From Neisseria lisongii (lineage in GTDB: Bacteria > Pseudomonadota > Gammaproteobacteria > Burkholderiales > Neisseriaceae): 64,000 bases of DNA. This document shows, piece by piece, positions 35,600 to 44,385 of the stretch (its first letter is position 1; every line of letters begins with the position of its first letter). The translations under genes and the position numbers were made by a program. The notes beneath the pieces were generated by a model. That model worked only from the letters and a program-made list of their open reading frames with translations. It made no database searches and was not told the DNA's origin. Location of the stretch: positions 1,054,001-1,118,000 of the forward strand of contig NZ_CP116766.1 of assembly GCF_028463985.1 (NCBI RefSeq), given 5' to 3'.

Positions 35600-35630
35600 C
35601 GTCCCCTTTTTCCAAAGGGGCGTTTTTTTT
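35600..35630 (+). terminator. intrinsic terminator
   Basis: Stem CGTCCCCTTT / AAAGGGGCG followed by eight T, just after the HugZ-like gene. Confidence 0.9.
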
Positions 35631-35751
35631 GCTGTTTTTGGCTGCGCAGAAATTTACTTTGTTCATTTTTAGACGGCCTTAATTTCAGTCTTTGCAGCAA
35701 ATCCGGTTTCCGCTTACAATTCCTGCTTTATTCCGACTGTTTTATCCGACT

Positions 35752-36447
35752 ATGCAACTGCTTAAATATTTACAGGCACAAGGTATCGGCAGCCGCAAGC
35801 AGTGCCAGTGGCTGATTGATAACGACTGCGTGGCTGTCAACGGCATAATCTGCAATCAAGCCAAAGATACGGTGCAACCTGATAATGTCCAAAGTCTGAC
35901 CATCGACGGCGAAGATGTCGTGGTGGTGCCGCTACCCTATTTCTATATCCTGCTCAACAAGCCATCCGATTATGAAACTTCACACAAACCGAGGGATTAT
36001 CCCAGCGTATTCAGCCTGTTTCCCGATCATATGCGGCAAATCAATATGCAGGCAGTCGGCAGGCTGGATGCCGACACCACGGGCGTATTGCTGATTACCA
36101 ACGACGGCCAGTTCAACCACCGTATGACTTCGCCGAAACACAAGGTCGCCAAACGCTACCGTGTTACTTTGAAACATGCCGCCGACAATCAATTATGCGA
36201 AACGCTGAAAAACGGGGTTCTGCTGCACGATGAGAATGAAACCGTCGCTGCTGCGGATGCCGTTTTGAGCGAACCGCATATTTTGGAACTGACGATTACT
36301 GAAGGCAAATATCATCAGGTTAAACGCATGATTGCCGCCGCCGGCAACCGTGTCGAACAGCTTCACCGCAGCCATTTCGGGACTTGGGACACGCAAAACC
36401 TGCAAAGCGGCGAATGGAAGTTTATTGACGTGGATACAACGGAATAG
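35752..36447 (+). CDS. rsuA: 16S rRNA pseudouridine-516 synthase RsuA
   Basis: A 231-residue enzyme. The N-terminal S4 RNA-binding domain (QLLKYLQAQGIGSRKQCQWLI..., 1-58) is followed by the RsuA/RluB catalytic domain: YILLNKPSDYETS and the catalytic aspartate in VGRLDADTTGVLLITNDG. HKVAKRYRVTLK and GKYHQVKRMIAAAGNRVEQLHR complete the family pattern. The ATG at 35752 starts directly at the S4 domain; 20 upstream in-frame residues are unlikely. RsuA rather than RluE or RluF is favoured by the short S4-type N-terminus and length. Confidence 0.88.
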   Translation: MQLLKYLQAQGIGSRKQCQWLIDNDCVAVNGIICNQAKDTVQPDNVQSLTIDGEDVVVVPLPYFYILLNKPSDYETSHKPRDYPSVFSLFPDHMRQINMQAVGRLDADTTGVLLITNDGQFNHRMTSPKHKVAKRYRVTLKHAADNQLCETLKNGVLLHDENETVAAADAVLSEPHILELTITEGKYHQVKRMIAAAGNRVEQLHRSHFGTWDTQNLQSGEWKFIDVDTTE

Positions 36448-36468
36448 ACTGTTTTTTTATCAATCACA

Positions 36469-36510
36469 AGGCCGTCTGAAAAACGAGGAAAGTGCATTTT
36501 CAGACGGCCT
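36469..36510. terminator. inverted DUS pair terminator
   Basis: AGGCCGTCTGAAAAAC facing TTTTCAGACGGCCT after rsuA. Confidence 0.85.
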
Positions 36511-36522
36511 GTTATGAAATAT

Positions 36523-36556
36523 AAAAATCCGGCTTGCACCAGCAAACCGGATTTTT
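36523..36556 (-). terminator. intrinsic terminator of the Lpd-like gene
   Basis: AAAAATCCGG...CCGGATTTTT stem with an inner TTGC/GCAA pair; on the minus strand it ends in a T-run. It lies 24 bases beyond the stop. Confidence 0.75.
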
Positions 36557-36579
36557 GTGATTCCATCAGTCAGCGAAGA

Positions 36580-37977
36580 TTACAATTTGGCAGCCACATC
36601 ACGCAAGGCGGTGCGCAGACCTTCTTCGATAACCGGATGGTAGAACGGCATATCCAGCATTTGTGGAACGGTCATCTTCATTTGGTGCGCCCATGCCAGC
36701 AGGTGTGCCAAATGTTCGGCAGCCGGGCCGAAAATTTCTGCGCCCAAAAACAGGCCGGTGGCTTTTTCGGCATAGACCCGCATATGGCCTTTGTTCACCA
36801 GCATAACACGGCTGCGGCCCTGATTGCGGAACGATACTTCGCCGGTAACGTATTCGTTTTCCTGATAACGGGTTTGCAGTTGGGCAAAACGCAGACCCAC
36901 GGAAGCGATTTGCGGGTTGGTAAATACCACGCCGATGCTGCTGCGGCGCAAACCGCCTTGGATATTCGGGTAACGGCCGGCATTGTCGCCTGCGATTTTG
37001 CCTTGGTCGGAAGCCTCATGCAGCAGCGGCAGTTGGTTGGAAGCATCGCCTGCGATAAAGATATGCGGAATGCTGGTCTGCATGGTCAGCGGATCGGCAA
37101 CCGGCACGCCCCGTGCGTCCACGTCGATATTCAGGTTTTCCAAGCCGATGTTGTCCACATTCGGACGGCGGCCGACAGCGGCGAGCAGATAGTCGGCGGC
37201 AAATACGCCGCTTTCGCCGTTTTGTTCCCAATGTACTTCGACTTTGCCGTCGCTATTGAGTTTGACTTCGGTTTTGGCATCCAAATGCAGCGCCAATTCT
37301 TCGCCGAATACGGTTTTGGCTTCTTCCAGCACCACAGGGTCGGTAATGCCGCCCATAAAGCCGCCCAAGCCGAAAATTTCGACTTTCACACCCAAGCGGT
37401 TCAGCGCCTGACCGAGTTCCAAACCGATAACGCCGGGGCCGAATACGGCAACGCTTTGCGGCAGATCGTCCCAAGAGAAGACATCGTCGTTAATAATCAG
37501 TTTGTCGCCCAAGCCTTGCCATTGCGGCAGGATAACCGGACGGGAACCGGTGGCAATCACAAATGTTTTAGCGGTGATTTGGGTATGGTCGTCGATTTGG
37601 ACGGTGTGTTCGTCAATGAATTTTGCCGCACCCATAATGCGTTTTTCAGACGGCCATGCTTCCACGTCTTCCACCACAAAGCCGACAAAACGGTCTCGCT
37701 CGGATTTTACACGGTTCATCACTTCTTTACCGTTGACGCTGATGCTGTTTTTGTCCAAATGTACGCCGAACGGATCGGTATGCAGCGCATGATGGCGTGC
37801 TTCGGCGGCAGCAATCAGCAGCTTGGAAGGCATACAGCCGACACGGGCGCAGGTGGTGCCGAAAACATGGCTTTCAATCAGATAAACATTGTCTGTGTGC
37901 AGGCGGGCATTGCGGAAAGCGCCCATACCGGCAGTACCGCCGCCGATTACAACGACATCTGCTTGGATTTTTTTCAT
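36580..37977 (-). CDS. dihydrolipoyl dehydrogenase family flavoprotein
   Basis: A 465-residue FAD disulfide reductase. The FAD motif is VVVIGGGTAGMGAF (8-21). The redox-active cysteines are in TTCARVGCMPSK (about 43 and 48). The NAD motif is VAVFGPGVIGLELGQAL, and the C-terminal interface has FYHPVIEEGLRTALRD with the His-Glu pair. It is a separate E3-like enzyme, not in a 2-oxoacid dehydrogenase cluster. It follows the peroxiredoxin-glutaredoxin gene at 161 bases on the same strand, the same pairing I recall from N. meningitidis. A role in peroxide or lipoyl/thiol recycling is therefore inferred. A DUS codes the WPSEK segment near residue 109. Confidence 0.88.
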   Translation of the reverse strand: MKKIQADVVVIGGGTAGMGAFRNARLHTDNVYLIESHVFGTTCARVGCMPSKLLIAAAEARHHALHTDPFGVHLDKNSISVNGKEVMNRVKSERDRFVGFVVEDVEAWPSEKRIMGAAKFIDEHTVQIDDHTQITAKTFVIATGSRPVILPQWQGLGDKLIINDDVFSWDDLPQSVAVFGPGVIGLELGQALNRLGVKVEIFGLGGFMGGITDPVVLEEAKTVFGEELALHLDAKTEVKLNSDGKVEVHWEQNGESGVFAADYLLAAVGRRPNVDNIGLENLNIDVDARGVPVADPLTMQTSIPHIFIAGDASNQLPLLHEASDQGKIAGDNAGRYPNIQGGLRRSSIGVVFTNPQIASVGLRFAQLQTRYQENEYVTGEVSFRNQGRSRVMLVNKGHMRVYAEKATGLFLGAEIFGPAAEHLAHLLAWAHQMKMTVPQMLDMPFYHPVIEEGLRTALRDVAAKL

Positions 37978-38138
37978 ATTCTGTCCTTAATCTGTTTTAA
38001 ATATCAAACAATTATTAGTAAACAGAGTTACTCAGGTAATACGGCGCATACGCAACACGGATTACCTGAATAACTCCGATTTTTGCCGGAAATTCAGGAA
38101 AGCAGCCCGAAAGCCGCTTCCCGAATCAATCAGCCGGA

Positions 38139-38873
38139 TTATTTGGCCAAGTAGGCTTCCAACTCTTCGCTACCGCCGATGTATTGGCCGCCAACGAATA
38201 CTTGAGGCGCAGTTACTTTGCCGGTAATCGCACGTACTGAAGTTACAGTAGCGTCTTTACCCAATACGATTTCTTCGTATGCCAAGCCTTTGGCTTTCAG
38301 GGCTTCTTTGGCTTTCGCACAGAAAGAGCAGCCTGGTTTGGTGAAGATGGCGATAGATTCTTGAGCTTTCCAATCCGGAGCGATGTATTTCAGCATGGTG
38401 TCTGCATCAGATACTTTGAACGGATCGCCCGGCTCTTCAGGCTCGATGAACATTTTTTCTACTACGCCGTCATTTACGACCATAGAGTAGCGCCAAGAGC
38501 GTTTACCGAAGCCCAGATCGTTTTTGTCAACCAACATGCCCATGCCTTCGGTAAATTCACAGTTACCGTCCGGAATCATGTAGATATTGTCAGACTCTTC
38601 GTCGGCAGCCCAAGCGTTCATCACGAAAGTATCGTTTACAGATACGCAGTAGATAGCGTCGATACCGTTTTCTTTAAACGCAGCAGCCAGCTCGTTGTAG
38701 CGTGGCAGGTGAGAAGAAGAACAAGTCGGGGTAAATGCGCCGGGCAGAGAGAATACGATTACTTTTTTGCCTGCGAACAAATCTTCAGTGCTCACGTCTT
38801 TCCATGAATCGCCAACGCGGGTGTGGAAAACAACGCTAGGTACTTTTTTACCGGTCATATCTTGCAATGCCAT
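38139..38873 (-). CDS. peroxiredoxin-glutaredoxin fusion
   Basis: A 244-residue hybrid thiol peroxidase. The N-terminal Prx5-type domain (1-165) has the peroxidatic cysteine C51 in PGAFTPTCSSSHLP. The C-terminal glutaredoxin (170-244) has C182 and C185 in TKPGCSFCAKAK plus the TAPQVFVGGQYIGG glutathione-binding loop. Such fusions reduce hydrogen and organic peroxides using glutathione directly. A good AAGGAG site precedes the ATG. The next gene downstream is the Lpd-like reductase. Upstream lies a 284-base spacer with no clear OxyR site by eye. Confidence 0.95.
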   Translation of the reverse strand: MALQDMTGKKVPSVVFHTRVGDSWKDVSTEDLFAGKKVIVFSLPGAFTPTCSSSHLPRYNELAAAFKENGIDAIYCVSVNDTFVMNAWAADEESDNIYMIPDGNCEFTEGMGMLVDKNDLGFGKRSWRYSMVVNDGVVEKMFIEPEEPGDPFKVSDADTMLKYIAPDWKAQESIAIFTKPGCSFCAKAKEALKAKGLAYEEIVLGKDATVTSVRAITGKVTAPQVFVGGQYIGGSEELEAYLAK

Positions 38874-39108
38874 TTCAAACTCCTTGTAAAAGGTTGATGG
38901 ATAAAACTAAGGGAAGTCATGAATGCGTATTGTACATTCATATCAGTGATTTTCATAATTTATTGTTCAAATGTATTTAATTGCCTAAGCCAATCAAACG
39001 ACACACCAAACAATCATCACATCAACGGGCAAGCGGCCCTGTTCGGGCTATATGATGCCGTCTGAAAAATAATCAAGTCATCATTGTTTATTTTTACCGG
39101 CAACAAAA

Positions 39109-39134
39109 ATATAGTGGATTTACTTTATCTTGCC
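39109..39134. repeat. half Correia-like end
   Basis: ATATAGTGGATTTACTTTAT has the terminal pattern of these elements; no inverted partner follows before the acyltransferase stop at 39158. Confidence 0.45.
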
Positions 39135-39157
39135 GGTCAAAACGTTTTCAAATATTT

Positions 39158-39931
39158 TCAAACCTGCTCAAACTTTGCCGCATCTTCCGCCACCCGCTTG
39201 CCGATGGCCGCCTCTGCTTTGTCTTTCAAGCCGAAGCGGTCGCAATCAGGAAATTCAGACGGCCTCAGCAGCGGCTCGAAATCCAAACGGATACGGATTT
39301 TCTTCATGGCGACAATCCGATTCAGCGAAGTCGGCAGGTTTACATCGGCATAAGACGGAATATCCGTCCGCCGCCCCGCTTCGTCATAATACCGCAGCGT
39401 AACCGCCTGAATCGGCGCATCGGTATCGATGGCCGACTGAAACAGCGCCGCCTTAAACGGCAGAATATCCCGTCCCGACGACGTTCTCGCTTCAGGGAAA
39501 AAACTCACGTTTTTACCCTCTTTCAATGCCGCCGCAATCGCCTGATTAATCGGCTCGATGTCCCTGCGGGAATTGCGGTTGATAAACACCGTCCCCGCCT
39601 GCTTGCCCATTTTGCCCAGCAGCGGCCATTTGCTGATTTCCTGTTTGGCGATAAAACTGCTCGGATACACCGCACTCATCGCAAAAATATCCAGCCACGA
39701 CACATGGTTTGCCACCACCAGCGCACCGCCCAGCGGACGTTGCGGCGGCGTGCCGATTTCCAACTCAATATCCAAAGCCGCCAATGCGCCCTTGCCCAAA
39801 TCCATCACCGCCTGATTGGCGGCTTCCCGACTACCGTCCAACTTACGGAGTGAACAAAACGTGCGCCACAGCCACACCGACAGGCGGCAAAGCCGTCTGA
39901 AACGGCCGCATAAAGCAATTTTTTCTGACAT
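39158..39931 (-). CDS. 1-acyl-sn-glycerol-3-phosphate acyltransferase (PlsC/Nla type)
   Basis: A 257-residue membrane-associated lysophosphatidic acid acyltransferase making phosphatidic acid. It has the acceptor motif NHVSWLD (NHx4D box, about residue 75), KQEISKWPLLGKMGKQAGTVFINR, and the FPEARTS glycerol-3-phosphate motif. An N-terminal hydrophobic/basic segment (LCRLSVWLWRTFCSL) anchors it. Neisseria carry two such genes (nlaA, nlaB); which one this is cannot be decided here. It lies 47 bases downstream of mutM, same strand, and is probably cotranscribed. Confidence 0.88.
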   Translation of the reverse strand: MSEKIALCGRFRRLCRLSVWLWRTFCSLRKLDGSREAANQAVMDLGKGALAALDIELEIGTPPQRPLGGALVVANHVSWLDIFAMSAVYPSSFIAKQEISKWPLLGKMGKQAGTVFINRNSRRDIEPINQAIAAALKEGKNVSFFPEARTSSGRDILPFKAALFQSAIDTDAPIQAVTLRYYDEAGRRTDIPSYADVNLPTSLNRIVAMKKIRIRLDFEPLLRPSEFPDCDRFGLKDKAEAAIGKRVAEDAAKFEQV

Positions 39932-39978
39932 TTTAATGTTTTCTCAGCCAAATCTTTTATTTATGATGGAATAAAATC

Positions 39979-40800
39979 TTATTTTTGACACGACGGACAA
40001 TAAAACGTCCCCCGCTGTCCGATAACCGTTTTTTCAACCGGCGTACCGCATTGTCGGCAAGGTTCGCCGCTTCTACCGTACACATTATATTCCTGCTGGA
40101 AATAGCCGCTGTTGCCCTCGCTATCGACAAAATCCCGCAGCGTACTCCCGCCGGTTTCAATCGCCCGCTGCAACACCGCACGGATTTCCGCCACCAGCAA
40201 CGCCGCTTCTTTTTTCGTTACCCGATTGGCCGCCCGTTTCGGCGAAATTCCCGCCCGAAACAGGCTTTCGTTGGCATAAATATTGCCCACGCCGACCACG
40301 ATATTGTTGTCCATCAACACCGCTTTCACCGCCCGTTTGAGCGTTTTCAGACGGCCATACAGATACGCAGCGTCAAATTCATCACCCAGCGGCTCGGGGC
40401 CTAATTTTTCCAGCAGCGGATGATGTTCCTCCGCCCCTTCATACCACACCACCGCCCCGAATTTCCTCGGATCACGGTAACGCAGGGTAACGCCGTCTGA
40501 AAACACAATATCCACATGATCATGCTTGCCCGGCGGCGGCACACAGCCGTCTGAAAAAACCCGCAGGCTTCCCGACATGCCCAAATGAATCAGCAGCAGC
40601 CCTGTTTCCAATTCAATCAGCAGATATTTGGCACGCCGACGGCAGGCTTTCACCGTTTGCCCCGCCAACACCGCCGCCAAATCCTCACAAACCGGCCAGC
40701 GCAGTTTGCACTGGCGGACAATCACATCGGCTACTTGTTTATGCTCGATATGCGGCGCAATCCCCCGCCGCGTGGTTTCCACTTCAGGTAATTCAGGCAT
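39979..40800 (-). CDS. mutM: formamidopyrimidine-DNA glycosylase (Fpg/MutM)
   Basis: A 273-residue base-excision repair enzyme removing 8-oxoguanine. The N-terminal catalytic proline and glutamate are in MPELPEVETTRRG. The helix-two-turn-helix is around VGVGNIYANESLFRAGISP, and the C-terminal zinc finger has C-x2-C...C-x2-C (PCRQCGTPVEKTVIGQRGTFYCPSC). Length is typical. Three DUS cores are inside the gene (near 40344, 40492, 40546), the densest coding cluster in the window along with mfd. It is followed by the acyltransferase gene and preceded by a methyltransferase gene on the same strand. Confidence 0.97.
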   Translation of the reverse strand: MPELPEVETTRRGIAPHIEHKQVADVIVRQCKLRWPVCEDLAAVLAGQTVKACRRRAKYLLIELETGLLLIHLGMSGSLRVFSDGCVPPPGKHDHVDIVFSDGVTLRYRDPRKFGAVVWYEGAEEHHPLLEKLGPEPLGDEFDAAYLYGRLKTLKRAVKAVLMDNNIVVGVGNIYANESLFRAGISPKRAANRVTKKEAALLVAEIRAVLQRAIETGGSTLRDFVDSEGNSGYFQQEYNVYGRSGEPCRQCGTPVEKTVIGQRGTFYCPSCQK

Positions 40801-40861
40801 AATGATTTTTACTTTCCAAATATTACTGCACCGCTATATGTTCCAAACCGTTTGACGGAAC

Positions 40862-41551
40862 TCAACCATATTTCTTCTCTTCGGTGCATTCCATACCGCC
40901 GCACTTTGCCAAACCCAGCGCCACCGGCAGCGTATCGGGCAGCGTTTCCCTGTCGCCCAAAGGATGCACGCCGGCGAAGCGTTTCACCCACACCAAACCG
41001 TACACCGCCGCCGCCTGCGGCCACCAGCGGTCGCCCGCTTTTTCCATAAATTGCCAACGGTTGATGGCTTTCGGCGAAGCGACAGGCGGAATATACACCA
41101 TAAATTTACCGTATTCCATGTCGAATCCCAAGCGTTTCATTTCATTGCTCAATTCCGGCAACGGCAGGCAATGTCGGCGCAAAGGCAGGTCAGTGCCGTC
41201 AAACCGCGGCCGCCACCGCCACAGCGAATGCGGATTAAACCCCGTCAGCACCAAACGACCGCCGTGTTTCAACATATCGGCGGCAGCACGCAGCGTTTGC
41301 AGCGGGTGGGAACTGTATTCATGCGTATGCGGCAGCAGCAGGCAATCCAAAGACTGCAGCGCAAATGCGGGCAGCTCGGCCGCCATCGCCACGTCTTCCG
41401 GCACGCAAACCACATTTTCAGACGGCCTCAGCCAAGCCGCACCCAAACGCACGGTGCAATCTTTGCCGCCGTTGAGATAAGGCGCAAAAAAAGCCCGCTC
41501 CTTCTGCGCCGTATAACGCCCGACCGCCGTTGTTTCAAACCAAGTTTCCAT
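40862..41551 (-). CDS. class I SAM-dependent methyltransferase, YafS-like
   Basis: A 229-residue protein. The glycine-rich SAM loop is degenerate (LGAAWLRPSENVVCVPEDV), partly because a DUS codes the RPSEN segment. Later motifs are normal for methyltransferase fold proteins: LDCLLLPHTHEYSSHPLQTLRAAADMLKHGGRLVLTGFNPHSLW. The pattern and the adjacent divergent mltD recall E. coli yafS near mltD. The substrate is unknown. A GGAGGGAAG site precedes the ATG. It reads toward mutM, 61 bases apart. Confidence 0.78.
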   Translation of the reverse strand: METWFETTAVGRYTAQKERAFFAPYLNGGKDCTVRLGAAWLRPSENVVCVPEDVAMAAELPAFALQSLDCLLLPHTHEYSSHPLQTLRAAADMLKHGGRLVLTGFNPHSLWRWRPRFDGTDLPLRRHCLPLPELSNEMKRLGFDMEYGKFMVYIPPVASPKAINRWQFMEKAGDRWWPQAAAVYGLVWVKRFAGVHPLGDRETLPDTLPVALGLAKCGGMECTEEKKYG

Positions 41552-41578
41552 CTTCCCTCCGGCAAAGTATATTGCGGC

Positions 41579-41633
41579 AAATTTAAATCAGGACAAGACG
41601 CTAAAGCCGCAGACAAAGTACCGGTTTAAATTT
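41579..41633. repeat. internally deleted Correia-like relic
   Basis: AAATTTAAATCAGGACAAG at the left and ACCGGTTTAAATTT at the right, both matching the ends of the element at 45460-45564 but with only about 20 bases between. Confidence 0.6.
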
Positions 41634-41680
41634 ACCACGATACCCAATATATAAGATTATGCAACACTTGTCAGCCGCCA

Positions 41681-41719
41681 AGGCCGTCTGAAAACCGGAT
41701 GGCGTTTTTCAGACGGCCT
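41681..41719. terminator. inverted DUS pair
   Basis: AGGCCGTCTGAAAAC and its inverse in the divergent spacer; position suggests an uptake cluster more than termination of a gene. Confidence 0.6.
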
Positions 41720-41869
41720 CACGCCCGCCGAAACCATGCCCCGACAATTCGGTAAACATTCCATCAAGAAAACCACACCAAGGGTAAATTCCGCCCCGTT
41801 TTCTTGACGGCGCAAACCGCAGCCAGTACCATCAAACGTGAAAAATTCTATCTTCTATTTACTTGAATT

Positions 41870-43885
41870 ATGACGAAATTAAAAACCCTCGTATCTGTTT
41901 TATCGGGGCTGACCGTCCTCAGCGCCGCCCACGTCAAGGCAGCGCCCACACCCGACCAAATCGGTATGGCAGTGATGCAGCTCAATGCCTCCCTCCTCCA
42001 GCAGGCAAAAGCCCAAACCTTCGGCAGCGGCAGCCTGTGGGCTTCATTGCGGCAGAATTTCCGCATCGGCGAAGTCAATTCCGAACTGGTGCGCCGCCAC
42101 GAAAGCAAGTTCACCGCCAACCGCAGCTATTTCGACCGCACCATCAACCGCAGCAAACCGTATCTCTTCCATATTGCCAACGAAGTGAAAAAACGCAATA
42201 TGCCGGCGGAAATCGCCCTGCTTCCGTTTATCGAAAGCGCCTTCGTCACCAAAGCCAAATCCCACGTCGGCGCTTCCGGCCTGTGGCAGTTTATGCCCGC
42301 CACCGGCCGCCACTACGGCTTGGAACGCACCGCCCTGTATGACGGCCGCCACGACGTTTACGCCGCCACCGATGCCGCATTAAACTATCTGCAATATCTG
42401 CACGGCCTGTTCGGCGACTGGTCGCTGGCGCTGGCGGCATACAACTGGGGCGAAGGCAATGTCGGACGCGCCGTCAATCGCGCACGTGCGCAAGGCTTGG
42501 AACCGACTTATGAAAACCTGCGAATGCCGAACGAAACCCGCAATTATGTGCCAAAACTTTTGGCTGTACGAAATATTGTTGCCAATCCGCAATCGTTCGG
42601 ACTTAATATCAGCGACATCGTCAACCGCCCCTATTTCCAAACCGTCCATCTCGACAAACCGATAGACCAAGCCGCCATCGCACGGCTGGCCAATATCAGC
42701 GAAAGCGAATTTTTGGCACTGAACCCCGGTTTCAATGCGCCGGTATTTATCCCTAAAGCCAACCGCAAACTGCTGTTGCCGACCGAAGCCGTTGCCACTT
42801 TCGAGCGTAACTACCGCAACGCCGATCCGGGCGGGCTGCTGTCGTGGGATATTTACACCCCGTTCAGCAACACCAGCCTGAGTTCGATTGCCGCCGAAAC
42901 CGGCATGAGCATTGCCGAACTCAAACGCTTGAACGGCATCAGCAGCAACACCCTTTCCGCCGGCCGCAGCATTCTGGTTGCCAAAAACAGCCTGAGCAAC
43001 CCGACTCCGCAAAACTTTATCGACATCGACAACTCGCCGGATACTTATCAATCCGATATGCCGACAATGGCCGCCATGCCGGTAAAAGCCGCACCGGCTA
43101 CCCAAATCAACTTTGTCAGCCGCAGCGAACCCGCCACGCAAACTACTGATTTTGTCCGCCAAACCGCTTCTGTCGAGCCGGTTAAGGCTGCAACAGTTGT
43201 TCAACCGCCGGTCATTACAGAAACGGTGATTGCCCAAACCGTTGCCGCAACCCAAACGGCGGCAACCAACCCCGATATTACTACTGTAACCGTTGTCCGC
43301 AATGAGCCGGTACAAACCGTTGCCGAAACCGTTATCACCCCAACCGTTGCCGAGAGGCCGTCTGAAAACGGGGAAGCCGTTGATCCGATGATGGCGCTGG
43401 TAGAAGATTCCACACTGCGGCTGAATGCTTCCGAATCGGTAAAAGCCGCCATTGTCCAAGCTGAAAATGCAGAAGCGGCGGCACAGGCACGAGCCGCCAA
43501 ACTGGCGGAAAACCGAGCCAAAACGCAGAAACGCACCGAAACCAAAATCGCCCGCAGCAACGCTTCACCGACTCCGGCCGGAACGCATCGGGTGGAAGAA
43601 GGCGATACTTTGTTCAACATTGCCCAACGATATAATTTGAGCGTTGCCGATCTGATTATTGCCAACGACATCAAAGGCAACAATATCCGCAAAGGCCAAC
43701 TGCTCAACCTGACCGCAGCACAAAGCAGCGGCCGCATTCAAAACGTGTCTTATATCGTGCGCAAAGGCGACACCATCGACAGCGTGGCACGCCGCTTCAA
43801 TATCGATGCCAACGATATCCGCAGATTGAACAAAAATGCCCACACCCTCAGCCCCGGCCAACAGTTGAAATTAACCGGAAGCTGA
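41870..43885 (+). CDS. mltD: membrane-bound lytic transglycosylase MltD with LysM repeats
   Basis: A 671-residue periplasmic murein hydrolase. A signal peptide (1-24, ending VKAA) precedes the SLT domain (about 95-250): catalytic glutamate in LLPFIESAFVTKAKS, then GASGLWQFMPATGRHYGL and ALAAYNWGEGNVGRA. A first LysM-like repeat lies near 335-375. Two clear LysM repeats are at the C-terminus (HRVEEGDTLFNIAQRYNLS and YIVRKGDTIDSVARRFNID). The linker (about 385-560) is rich in Thr, Val, Ala and includes RPSEN encoded by a DUS. There is no lipobox, so it is soluble or loosely bound, unlike E. coli MltD. Confidence 0.92.
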   Translation: MTKLKTLVSVLSGLTVLSAAHVKAAPTPDQIGMAVMQLNASLLQQAKAQTFGSGSLWASLRQNFRIGEVNSELVRRHESKFTANRSYFDRTINRSKPYLFHIANEVKKRNMPAEIALLPFIESAFVTKAKSHVGASGLWQFMPATGRHYGLERTALYDGRHDVYAATDAALNYLQYLHGLFGDWSLALAAYNWGEGNVGRAVNRARAQGLEPTYENLRMPNETRNYVPKLLAVRNIVANPQSFGLNISDIVNRPYFQTVHLDKPIDQAAIARLANISESEFLALNPGFNAPVFIPKANRKLLLPTEAVATFERNYRNADPGGLLSWDIYTPFSNTSLSSIAAETGMSIAELKRLNGISSNTLSAGRSILVAKNSLSNPTPQNFIDIDNSPDTYQSDMPTMAAMPVKAAPATQINFVSRSEPATQTTDFVRQTASVEPVKAATVVQPPVITETVIAQTVAATQTAATNPDITTVTVVRNEPVQTVAETVITPTVAERPSENGEAVDPMMALVEDSTLRLNASESVKAAIVQAENAEAAAQARAAKLAENRAKTQKRTETKIARSNASPTPAGTHRVEEGDTLFNIAQRYNLSVADLIIANDIKGNNIRKGQLLNLTAAQSSGRIQNVSYIVRKGDTIDSVARRFNIDANDIRRLNKNAHTLSPGQQLKLTGS

Positions 43886-43978
43886 TACACAACCAAAGTG
43901 CATGAATAAGCCATGCACTTTTTGTTTCGCTGAATTACAAACCGACAATCCACTTGACCAAATTTAAAAGGAATCCCC

Positions 43979-44317
43979 ATGAAACTGTTGCCTTTCCAAC
44001 CGGAAATCGCCGAACGTATGCTAATCGGCACGCAAGGCGAAACCATTGATCCCGAATCCGTATTTGTCCACACCGCTAACGGCTATTGGCTTGCCTGGCA
44101 CAACGGCAAAGCCGCACTGCTGGCCGCCGATACCCCGCCGGATATTCCCTGTTTTTGGGTAGAGGGCGCAGAATCTCTGGAAGAATTGGCCGCCATGATT
44201 GAAAACGGCGAATTTGACGAAGTAGAAGAATTCGACGGCGACGACGAAGCATGGCAGGAAGCCGTTTCCGGCTGCAGCGGGGAGCATGGCGAAAGCTGCG
44301 GCTGCGATGCCCATTAA
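43979..44317 (+). CDS. small acidic protein with Cys-rich tail, unknown
   Basis: A 112-residue soluble protein I do not recognise. The first 70 residues look folded (QTVDPESVFVHTANGYWLAWHNGKAALLAAD-like pattern). An acidic stretch follows (ENGEFDEVEEFDGDDEAW), and the end is CSGEHGESCGCDAH. Three cysteines and two histidines in the last 14 residues could bind a metal. It has a ribosome site (AAAAGGAA) and an intrinsic terminator of its own, so it is a real gene. It follows mltD by 93 bases. Confidence 0.75.
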   Translation: MKLLPFQPEIAERMLIGTQGETIDPESVFVHTANGYWLAWHNGKAALLAADTPPDIPCFWVEGAESLEELAAMIENGEFDEVEEFDGDDEAWQEAVSGCSGEHGESCGCDAH

Positions 44318-44340
44318 TGTTGCTGCTTGTTTGAAATAAA

Positions 44341-44371
44341 ACACCCGAACCAAACGGTTCGGGTGTTTTTT
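44341..44371. terminator. intrinsic terminator
   Basis: ACACCCGAACC / GGTTCGGGTGT perfect stem followed by six T on the plus strand and by an A-rich side on the other. It is shared by two convergent genes. Confidence 0.9.
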
Positions 44372-44385
44372 AATCAGCAGACAGC

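Larger units (their letters stand above)
41552..41869. other. methyltransferase-mltD divergent spacer
   Basis: 318 bases containing a 55-base Correia-like relic (41579-41633), an inverted DUS pair (41681-41719) and the presumed mltD promoter. No gene is seen. Confidence 0.6.

Noticed and set aside
36514..38073. 519-codon open frame on the plus strand
   Set aside because: It lies antisense to the Lpd-like gene, whose motifs are unmistakable. Long antisense frames arise from the codon bias here; no ribosome site or family motif was seen.
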